Origin: Chloroflexota bacterium
GTDB lineage: Bacteria; Chloroflexota; Anaerolineae; Aggregatilineales; Phototrophicaceae
DNA length: 39,416 nucleotides
Assembly (NCBI GenBank): GCA_028875245.1
Contig: JAPPEU010000050.1
Coordinates: forward strand, 1 to 39,416
Direction of reading: 5' to 3'
A program made the translations under genes and the position numbers. Below, piece after piece: positions 33,626 through 39,416 of the stretch (position 1 is its first letter; the number at the start of each line of letters is the position of its first letter). The notes below the pieces were generated by a model, which worked only from the letters and a program-made list of their open reading frames with translations, ran no database searches and had not been told where the DNA came from.

Positions 33626-34837
33626 TCAGGCGGCGAGGGACAGGAACTGCCGCCCCGTCAAATAAGCGGCGATCTGCTGGGCGGCGATGGCCGCTTCGAC
33701 GCGCATGTTGTAGAAAGCGCCGCGCCCCTTGTAGAAGACGCCCACCAGATATAACCCCTCGTGCCCCAGCACCGCCCGCCCATTGGGATGCTCACTGACA
33801 TCTCGCAGAGGCCAGCCGCGGATGCCGTTCGGTCCGATATCCCAATCACAGCTGGTCTCGGGGTAAAACATGTCGCGGCTGAATTGCATGTCAATATCCA
33901 GGTATTGATGCAGGACGGGCTGGAAACCGGTGGCCATGATCACCGTATCCAATTCGAGATAAGCGCCGTCGGCCAGCGTGACGCCGCGCGCGTCAAAGCG
34001 AACCGGATGCCGCACCGGCAGGACCTGCCCCTGCCGCAGCGCGTTGAGCAGCTCCGGCCCGCGATAACCGACGCCGCTGCTCGTCCTGGGCGGCGCTTCC
34101 CAAACGCCGAACTCGCCCAGATTATACTTGAGCGCGCCCGTCTTTTCCTGCAGCCAGACGCAGGCGCGCTCGGGCAGGCAACTCCCCAGCATCATCCAGG
34201 CATGACGCGGCAAGCCATAAGGATAACGCGGGCGCAGATCGACGCCGCTGCGGATTGCCAGCTGGACGAAGCCGCCGGCCGCCACTTTCCCCGCCGACAC
34301 GGCGATATCAGCCCCGCTCGGGCCGACGCCCACGACCATCGTCCGTTTGCCGCGCGTCTGATCGGGATGGCGGTAGGCGCGCGAGTGCATGATCTCGCCG
34401 GCGAAGCGCTCCATGCCGGGGATAGCGGGCAGCTGCGGATTGTCAAAGACGCCCGTCGCCGGGATGACCGCGCGGTAGGTCTCGATGCCGGCGCTGGTTT
34501 CGACTTGCCAGAGGCCGTCAGCGCGCGGCGCGACGCGATGAACCTCAACGCCGTGCTCGATGGGCAGCTGCTGATCCGCCACCCAGTCGACCAGGTAATT
34601 GTAGTATTGCGCCGCCCTGGGGTGGATGCCGAAGCTAAGCGGAAACCTGCGGCCGGGCAGTTGGCTGAAAAAGCGCGATGTATTCAGCCGCAGCGAGGGA
34701 TAGAGGCTGTTCCAGGTGACCGCAACCTTGTCCGAGCGGTCGATGATGCGGTATTCGATTCCGGCTTCGCGCAGCGCGTAGGCGGCGTTGATGCCGGCGG
34801 GCCCGGAGCCGATAACCAGCGCGTCCGCAGTCGGCAT
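33626..34837 (-). CDS. Flavin-containing monooxygenase-like NAD(P)H/FAD protein
   Basis: A 403-residue flavoprotein of the CzcO/FMO-like group. The FAD-binding GSGPAG is at residues 10-15, with the end-of-strand Asp in YRIIDRSDKVAVTWN. The second nucleotide-binding site is GVGPSGADIA. Between them is the MHSRAYRHPDQ segment, comparable to the FMO signature F-x-G-x-x-x-H. ATGFQP closes the FAD domain. Such enzymes oxidise amines, sulfides or ketones, or act as plain reductases. The ATG shares one base with the TGA of the TIR-like gene, so they are coupled in translation. Substrate unknown. Confidence 0.85.
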   Translation of the reverse strand: MPTADALVIGSGPAGINAAYALREAGIEYRIIDRSDKVAVTWNSLYPSLRLNTSRFFSQLPGRRFPLSFGIHPRAAQYYNYLVDWVADQQLPIEHGVEVHRVAPRADGLWQVETSAGIETYRAVIPATGVFDNPQLPAIPGMERFAGEIMHSRAYRHPDQTRGKRTMVVGVGPSGADIAVSAGKVAAGGFVQLAIRSGVDLRPRYPYGLPRHAWMMLGSCLPERACVWLQEKTGALKYNLGEFGVWEAPPRTSSGVGYRGPELLNALRQGQVLPVRHPVRFDARGVTLADGAYLELDTVIMATGFQPVLHQYLDIDMQFSRDMFYPETSCDWDIGPNGIRGWPLRDVSEHPNGRAVLGHEGLYLVGVFYKGRGAFYNMRVEAAIAAQQIAAYLTGRQFLSLAA

Positions 34838-35451
34838 CAGCGTCCCCCTTCATGCGCCAGAGCGGTGGCCGTCTCGCGGATGTAAAGGTAAAGCCGCGTG
34901 GGCGCCGCTTCCTGCGTCGCCGGGAAATTGAGGGCGTCTTCGGTGCTGCGCGGCTGAACGAATTCGAGCGTTTCGCGGATCAAACCATCGACCCATTGCG
35001 CTTGAAATGTCGCTTCTTCATTGTATTCAGCGACCGGGAATGCGACGGCGCCGCCGCTGATGGCGATGACCGCGATCAGGAATACCAGCGCGGCGAGCCC
35101 CCCAATCAAGGCCAAGGCGCGTCGATTGGCGCGGCGGATATCTTCGGGCGTCATTGCCGTTTGCGCCAGGCGCTTCAGCAATCGCGCGCGATCGTAACCA
35201 GCGCTGAAATTCAGCGGACGCCGGCCCGCCAGCGCCGCGGGCAGCGCGCTGTTTTCCGTGAGGATGGGCACGATGTGGGCGCCGTCGCTCCGGGCGCGTT
35301 CGATCTCCGCCCTCACATGCGGGTCAGCATTGGAAGCCGTCGAGACGAGCACGATCAGAAGCGGCCGCGCTATCTGGTAAGTCTCGGCAAGGTCGTCGCG
35401 GATCGCCTCGGCGAGCGGCTTCTGTTCGCGCGAATAGGTGATGCGGATCAT
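34837..35451 (-). CDS. TIR-like domain protein with membrane helix
   Basis: A 204-residue protein. Residues 1-75 resemble a shortened TIR domain: MIRITYSREQKPLAEAIRDD (first strand and helix), LLIVLVSTASNADPHVRAEIERA (central strand and the helix carrying the usual catalytic-type Glu), then HIVPILTENSALP. The middle part of the fold with the G-x-x-I loop is missing, so NAD cleavage is doubtful. A membrane helix (about residues 112-134) and an outer domain of 70 residues follow. It starts the operon with the flavoprotein and the TolB-like protein. TIR-like membrane proteins may signal or defend; here the role is open. Confidence 0.6.
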   Translation of the reverse strand: MIRITYSREQKPLAEAIRDDLAETYQIARPLLIVLVSTASNADPHVRAEIERARSDGAHIVPILTENSALPAALAGRRPLNFSAGYDRARLLKRLAQTAMTPEDIRRANRRALALIGGLAALVFLIAVIAISGGAVAFPVAEYNEEATFQAQWVDGLIRETLEFVQPRSTEDALNFPATQEAAPTRLYLYIRETATALAHEGGR

Positions 35452-35751
35452 GGGCGCATTCGGATCTCGTTATTGTGAAAAATAGCACAAACTATTTTCT
35501 CACAGCGGACGCCGGAAACCAAGTATCGCATTATGAGTAAGGACAATCAACGGCGCGCTCCTACAAGGCTTGTCCGGTACTAAATATTGGTTGCCTGCCT
35601 ATGGTTCACCCCCCTCTAAATCTCCCCCCAATGAATTAGGGGGAGACTTTTTTCGCCGTCGAGACGGTCTAATTGGCGACAAAACTCCCCTTCCCTAGCT
35701 CGCTGGGGAAGGGGCCGGGGGATGGGGTAGAAAAGACCCAATTGCCCGCCC
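35452..35751. other. Gene-free region with hairpin repeats
   Basis: No gene. It holds a hairpin TCTCCCCC/GGGGGAGA followed by CTTTTTT (about 35629-35652), the GC-rich family-2 repeat (35685-35729) and two decayed REP-like ends with CTAC (near 35561 and 35755). The T-run hairpin could end a plus-strand transcript, but none starts nearby, so it is more likely part of a dispersed repeat. Confidence 0.6.
35685..35729 (+). repeat. GC-rich hairpin repeat, family 2 copy
   Basis: CCCCTTCCC (35687-35695) pairs with GGGAAGGGG (35706-35714) across ten bases, followed by CCGGGGGATGGGG. The first part matches the element at 2160-2197 in reverse, and the tail resembles GGGCCGGGGGCGGGG near 9068 and GGCCCGGGGTGGG near 15341. 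Confidence 0.6.
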
Positions 35752-36477
35752 CTACAGGACGGTATTGGCGGGGGGCGGCGGTATCCAGCGCGCCACATCA
35801 ACCGTCTGCGCCGCTTCCAGCGCGGGCGGGTCGCCGATGGGCAGCCAGAAGGGCGAATCCACCACCATGACGGGCCGGTCGCGGGCGGCCGCCGTGACAT
35901 AATCGGTAATCTCAAACTCGCCGCGCTCAGACTTGGGGAGCTGATATTGGAAGACGGCGCGGGTGAACTTGTAGGCGCCGCTGTTGCAGAGGGCGGGGGC
36001 GGCATAGGCGCCCGGCTGCGGTTTCTCATCGATGCGCAGAAAGGCCCCGGCCCTATCCCGCAGGACGACGCCATAGTTCGGGTAATCCAGGCGCGCGCTC
36101 GCAAGCAGGCCGAAGTCATGGCGGCTGAGCTCGCGCAGGGCGGCGGCCGGATACAAATCGTCGCCGTTGATAACGAGAAAGTCATCGCCCGCTAGATGCT
36201 CGCGGCAGCAGTCCAGCGCGTGCCCGGTGCCGAGGGGCTGCGGGCGCTGCTCAATGAGCTGGTAATCGGCGAAGATCGCCTGCGCGCGCATCCAGTCGGC
36301 GATCTGCTCTTTGAACGCGTGCACGACAATCAGGGCGCGGTCAGCAAGGCCCCGAAGGCTCAGCAGCGACCAGGCGAGAATCGGCCGGCCCTGCACATGC
36401 AAAAGCGCTTTCGGTCTGTCAAGCGTCAGAGGGCGCATGCGCGTCCCCGCGCCGCCGGCCAGGATGATGCCGTCCAT
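35752..36477 (-). CDS. Sugar-nucleotidyltransferase
   Basis: A 241-residue nucleotidyltransferase that joins a sugar 1-phosphate to a nucleoside triphosphate (RfbA/ManC/GlmU-N type). It has the signature LAGGAGTRMRPLT with PKALLHVQGRP, then PLGTGHAL, the catalytic metal site NGDDLY and the EKP turn (RIDEKPQPG). The ATG at 36477 is preceded at once by an in-frame TTG. The protein ends soon after the core fold, with no acyltransferase domain. Nucleotide and sugar are undetermined. It is the last gene of the five-gene minus-strand operon and its product could feed the glycosyltransferases of the window. Confidence 0.85.
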   Translation of the reverse strand: MDGIILAGGAGTRMRPLTLDRPKALLHVQGRPILAWSLLSLRGLADRALIVVHAFKEQIADWMRAQAIFADYQLIEQRPQPLGTGHALDCCREHLAGDDFLVINGDDLYPAAALRELSRHDFGLLASARLDYPNYGVVLRDRAGAFLRIDEKPQPGAYAAPALCNSGAYKFTRAVFQYQLPKSERGEFEITDYVTAAARDRPVMVVDSPFWLPIGDPPALEAAQTVDVARWIPPPPANTVL

Positions 36478-36489
36478 CAATGGGGGCGT

Positions 36490-37029
36490 TTAGCGCAGGT
36501 CATCGTAATAGGCGGAGTCACCGTCTTCTTCCTCAGCGAACTCGCCTTCGCGAAAAGACGGGATGATCGTATCGTCATCGCCGTAGAGGTCATGGTAGCT
36601 GCTGATATCGTCGTCGTCCAAATCGTAACCTTCGTCATCAAGCTCCTCATCATCAAGCTCGACATCGACGTAATCTTCGATCAGGGACTCGACATCCTCC
36701 AGCAATTCGTCGACATCGTCCAGCTCTTCATCGGTTGATGCCGGCGCTTCGGCTTCATCCAAGCCTTCCAGGGAAACCAATTCCGGCTCTTCCGCCTCAG
36801 CCAGCAAGGCGAGGGCCGGCCGCAGGTCGATCGCCTCATCCAGCGCCGGCTCGATGGCCGCCGCGTCGTCGAGTTCGGCCAGATCTGCCGCCGTCGGTTC
36901 TTCGATGTGGTCCAGGCTCGTCTGGGCGCCACGCGTCAGAAGGTCGAGAATTGATGGCGCTTGCTTGTCTTGCGCGTCTTTGCGTGGACCCGCGTTAAGC
37001 GGGCTCGGCGGATTGCCTGACACGATCAT
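36490..37029 (-). CDS. Highly acidic protein of unknown function
   Basis: A 179-residue protein very rich in Asp and Glu, above all from residue 100 on (for example ELDDEELDDEGYDLDDDDIS), with Tyr pairs near the C terminus. It is most likely disordered. No domain is recognised. The ATG has AAGGGAG five bases before it. It lies nine bases after the pdxT stop and ends twelve bases before the nucleotidyltransferase start codon, so it is surely translated with them. It might bind metal ions or basic proteins, but nothing in the sequence proves this. Confidence 0.65.
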   Translation of the reverse strand: MIVSGNPPSPLNAGPRKDAQDKQAPSILDLLTRGAQTSLDHIEEPTAADLAELDDAAAIEPALDEAIDLRPALALLAEAEEPELVSLEGLDEAEAPASTDEELDDVDELLEDVESLIEDYVDVELDDEELDDEGYDLDDDDISSYHDLYGDDDTIIPSFREGEFAEEEDGDSAYYDDLR

Positions 37030-37038
37030 CGGCTCCCT

Positions 37039-37626
37039 TCAAGGGGCTCCTTCCAGCTTCTCTCTTACTATATCGCAAAATGACGAATGCAGCCGCAAAT
37101 CGTCGGTTAACTCGGGGTGGAAGGCGGTCGCCAGCAGGCGTCCCTGGCGGACAGCGACAATGCGCCCGTCGTCGAGCCGCGCCATCACATCGACCGGCGC
37201 TTCGACCGCTGTGACCACCGGCGCGCGGATGAAGACCGCGTGGAAAGGCCCGCCCGCCAGCCCGGCGATATCCAGGTCCGTTTCGAAGCTGTCGATCTGG
37301 CGGCCGAAAGCGTTGCGGTCCACCGTGATATCCATAGCGCCCAGGATGGGCTGTTCGTCGATGCCGATGTCCTTCGCCAGGAAGATCATGCCGGCGCAGG
37401 TGCCCCATGTCGGCCTCGTCTGCGCGAAGCGCCGCAGCGGCGCAATCAAGCCGTATGACGTCGCCAGCTTGCCGATGGTGGTGCTCTCGCCGCCGGGGAT
37501 GACCAAGCCGTCCAGTCCATCGAGTTGATGCGGCAGGCGCACTTCGACCGCCTCAACCCCAAGCCGGCGCAGCATCTTGATATGTTCGATGAAGGCGCCC
37601 TGCAGCGCCAGCACGCCGATTTTCAT
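37039..37626 (-). CDS. pdxT: PdxT, glutaminase subunit of pyridoxal 5'-phosphate synthase
   Basis: A 195-residue class I-type glutaminase of the DXP-independent vitamin B6 route. It frees ammonia from glutamine and passes it to PdxS, which makes PLP. It has the opening KIGVLALQGAFIEHI, the oxyanion stretch IPGGESTTIGKL, the catalytic Cys77 in TWGTCAGMI, the PdxT-type DRNAFGRQIDSFE and the catalytic His170/Glu172 in FHPEL. The length is typical. PdxS is usually next door but is not in this window. PLP would serve the aminotransferase at 28769 among many others. Confidence 0.96.
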   Translation of the reverse strand: MKIGVLALQGAFIEHIKMLRRLGVEAVEVRLPHQLDGLDGLVIPGGESTTIGKLATSYGLIAPLRRFAQTRPTWGTCAGMIFLAKDIGIDEQPILGAMDITVDRNAFGRQIDSFETDLDIAGLAGGPFHAVFIRAPVVTAVEAPVDVMARLDDGRIVAVRQGRLLATAFHPELTDDLRLHSSFCDIVREKLEGAP

Positions 37627-37666
37627 GGCAGGTCTCTGTGCGCTCAGTGTCTCTGTGGCGAAATTC

Positions 37667-38344
37667 CTACTCCAGCACTTCCGCCCGGATCAGCTTCGCC
37701 AGGCTGTCCCCGATGATGCGGAACTCGCGCCCCAGCTTGAGCTGCATGGGCCCGTCAAATGGCGCCACATGGATGACCTCGCAGACTTGACCGGGCACCA
37801 GGCCCAGGGCCTCGATGTATTGCAAGCGGTCGGATTCACGCGTGATCAGACGGGTAATGCGGATTCTGCTGCCCGCGCCGATCTCTGACAGAAACACGTC
37901 GCTGGCCGGCGGGAGCTTCCCCTGCGCGTCCGGTATCGGCTCGCCGTGCGGGCAGGCTGCGGGCTCGCCAGTCATTTCAAACATGCGCTGAACGACCGCG
38001 TCGCTCAGCCCGTCGCTCAAGCGCTGCGCCTCTTCATGCGCCGTCAGCCAATTGATGTTCATCACATGCACGAGGAAGGTTTCGGCGATGCGCTGGCAGC
38101 GGATATGTTTCAGCGCTTCGGTCCGTCCCCTTTCGGTGATGGTGATGCCCTGATAGGGCTGGTGCACCAGCAGGCCGAGCTCGCTCAGCCTGTTGACCAT
38201 GCGGTTCACGGCCGGCGGACTGACGAAGAGCCAATCCGCCAGCTTCGAGCTGGTGACGTTTTTGGCGGCATCCGGCTGGCGGTCGATTAGCCGATATATC
38301 TCCGCCATATAGGCGCGCATCTTGCTGCTCAGTTCGCGGGACAT
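37667..38344 (-). CDS. DtxR/MntR-family regulator with altered metal site
   Basis: A 225-residue regulator with the three-part DtxR layout: winged helix-turn-helix (SSKLADWLFVSPPAVNRMVN, LGLLVHQPYQGITITERG), dimer domain, and a C-terminal FeoA/SH3-like domain (IEALGLVPGQVCEVIHVAPF). In canonical members the dimer helix carries the ligands E-A-C-x-x-E-H. Here the aligned stretch reads HEEAQRLSDGLSD, so Cys, Glu and His are replaced by Gln, Ser and Asp, and the earlier R-H-R-L His is also changed (CQRI). The His before EEA is kept. AGAGGAAG precedes the ATG. It may sense something other than Fe or Mn, or may not need metal. It lies between the phosphoesterase and pdxT genes. Confidence 0.82.
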   Translation of the reverse strand: MSRELSSKMRAYMAEIYRLIDRQPDAAKNVTSSKLADWLFVSPPAVNRMVNRLSELGLLVHQPYQGITITERGRTEALKHIRCQRIAETFLVHVMNINWLTAHEEAQRLSDGLSDAVVQRMFEMTGEPAACPHGEPIPDAQGKLPPASDVFLSEIGAGSRIRITRLITRESDRLQYIEALGLVPGQVCEVIHVAPFDGPMQLKLGREFRIIGDSLAKLIRAEVLE

Positions 38345-38387
38345 GGGCTTCCTCTTGTGAAGGCGCGGTGGCGAACTGCCCGCGGTT

Positions 38388-39119
38388 TTACAAGCCGTGC
38401 TCGAGGCGTGTGATCAGGCGTTCCGGCAGGTTGAAATCGTGCATGCGCCGCTGCACCGCCTTTACATTGTACGGGATGCGCCGGTGCTCGAAGACGCCCG
38501 TCGCCATATCGAGAATGCCATAGGCGGCGTCCGGATTTTGGTCGCGCGGTTGGCCGATGCTGCCCGGGTTGATGATCTGCCGCCGGCCATTCAAGGCGCG
38601 CGGCTCATTGTAATGGGGCAGGGCGGAAGCCGCGTCGCCGCTCTCTTCGGCGATGGTGTAGATCACCGGCTGATGTGTATGGCCGACGAAACAATAGGGC
38701 GTCTCAAAATGCGGGAAGTTCAACGCCGCCACGCTCGGCTCCAGGATGTATTCCCAGATCGGCTCGCGCGGGCTGGCATGCACCAGCGTATATTTTCCAA
38801 TGACAAAGGTGACCGGCAGCGCTTCCAGCCAGCGCGTGTTCTCGTCGGTCAGCGCCGCCTGCGTCCATTCGACGGCGCGCCGCGCGTCGGGATTGAAACT
38901 GCGCGCGTCCAGCCGATTCAGCGCCGCCCAATCGTGATTGCCGGCCAGGCAGAGCTGCGGCAGCGTCTTCAAGCGTTCGACGCATTCGTTGGGGTCGGGC
39001 CCATAACCGACGACATCGCCCAGGCACCACACGAAGTCCCACTCGCCCGCGCAATGTTCCAGCACCGCTTCAAAGGCGGTGTAATTGGCGTGAATATCGG
39101 AGATGACCAGAATGCGCAT
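38388..39119 (-). CDS. Calcineurin-like metallophosphoesterase, YfcE-like (second copy)
   Basis: A 243-residue phosphoesterase with the full metal-site set: DIHANY near the start, GDVVGYG, GNHDWA and GHTHQP. INPGSIGQPRD then follows as in YfcE/MJ0936-type enzymes. The ATG at 39119 follows AAGGA at about six bases; a longer frame to 39161 has no ribosome site. Unlike the copy at 136-906, the GNHD motif is intact. It is the first gene of the five-gene minus-strand operon. Confidence 0.9.
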   Translation of the reverse strand: MRILVISDIHANYTAFEAVLEHCAGEWDFVWCLGDVVGYGPDPNECVERLKTLPQLCLAGNHDWAALNRLDARSFNPDARRAVEWTQAALTDENTRWLEALPVTFVIGKYTLVHASPREPIWEYILEPSVAALNFPHFETPYCFVGHTHQPVIYTIAEESGDAASALPHYNEPRALNGRRQIINPGSIGQPRDQNPDAAYGILDMATGVFEHRRIPYNVKAVQRRMHDFNLPERLITRLEHGL

Positions 39120-39247
39120 GGATGTCCTTTTCGCTGGCGGCGGCAGCCTGCATCTTACCATGCTTTAGAGGCGGGCGCACCTGACGGCTTCGCGCCGTTT
39201 GGCTGTCGCTTGGGCGGCGATAATCCAATCATTTCTAGCGTGCGTAT

Positions 39248-39272
39248 GGGCGAGCCACCGTCTCGCCCCTAC
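39248..39272 (-). repeat. REP palindrome 8
   Basis: On the minus strand a GTAG foot, then GGGCGAG, a 7-base loop and CTCGCCC. It forms an inverted pair with the next copy, 23 bases away. Confidence 0.8.
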
Positions 39273-39295
39273 AACGTTTCAAATAAGTGTTGCCT

Positions 39296-39320
39296 GTAGG
39301 GGTCAGACGGTGGCTGACCC
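39296..39320 (+). repeat. REP palindrome 9
   Basis: GTAG foot (39296-39299), then GGGTCAG, a 7-base loop and CTGACCC. Compared with copy 8, stem positions 4 and 5 differ on both arms, so pairing is kept. Otherwise 39120-39416 holds no gene I can support. Confidence 0.8.
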
Positions 39321-39416
39321 GTTTCTATAGCTAAGTTGTTTATAGAGTAGGGGGGATTTGGTAGACAGTGTTGAAAAACTGGATCGACATATAATGACAT
39401 TGTATGTCAATCACAG

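Overview
The window looks like a stretch of a Chloroflexota chromosome, probably class Anaerolineae. It is high in GC. It encodes a secreted protein with long Thr-Asn-Thr-Pro linkers of a kind common in that group, uses many GTG and TTG starts, has no outer-membrane genes, and is scattered with short palindromic repeats. The taxonomic call is an inference from style, not from a marker gene.

Region 1 (1-4533, ordinary high-GC core): a calcineurin-like phosphoesterase, a 12-helix membrane protein, a GT-C type membrane glycosyltransferase and a TPR protein. Region 2 (about 4534-7669, AT-richer island): a small antitoxin-like gene, a two-helix membrane protein, a beta-class DNA methyltransferase and a PD-(D/E)xK endonuclease overlapping by ATGA (a restriction-modification pair), and a small coiled-coil protein. 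The island stops exactly at the 3' end of a tRNA-Sec gene (selC, 7670-7765, minus strand, anticodon TCA) that has its own consensus promoter. Region 3 (7860-11073): DUF1330 protein, HAD hydrolase, membrane-anchored TPR protein and GT2 glycosyltransferase. Region 4 (11103-19878): the Thr/Pro-rich Fn3-like surface protein, then two paralogous family-5 peptide-type solute-binding proteins, each with its own promoter, and two OppB/OppC-type permeases without ATPase genes. A REP-associated tyrosine transposase (RAYT), flanked by inverted REP palindromes, sits between the second binding protein and the permeases.

Region 5 (19987-24439): an MmeI-like single-chain restriction-modification enzyme, then a gene normally read as two pieces. 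It is an AhpD-family peroxidase-like protein (22879-23457) whose redox motif is Cys-Val-Tyr-Sec. The in-frame TGA at 23122 takes the place of the second Cys and is followed at the right distance by a perfect 6-bp hairpin with the features of a bacterial SECIS element. With selC in the same window, the selenoprotein reading is strong; it is the main finding. An Ada-like DNA-repair regulator follows.

Region 6 (24517-31568): a divergent catabolic-looking cluster. On the minus strand are a sugar-type ABC importer (binding protein, two permeases) and a SnoaL-like protein. On the plus strand are a class IV aminotransferase, a GntR/FadR regulator and a two-domain SnoaL-like protein. Divergent promoters with palindromes and a decayed SnoaL 3' end lie between the two arms. 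Region 7 (31680-39119): a queuosine-precursor-type transporter; a minus-strand operon of a TIR-like membrane protein, a flavin monooxygenase-like protein and a TolB-like propeller; and a second minus-strand operon of phosphoesterase, DtxR-like regulator lacking the canonical ligands, PdxT, an acidic protein and a sugar nucleotidyltransferase.

Nine copies of a 25-nt REP (GTAG or GCAG foot plus hairpin, with compensatory changes in the stem) are spread through the intergenic regions, several in inverted pairs. Together with the RAYT they form a complete REP/RAYT system.
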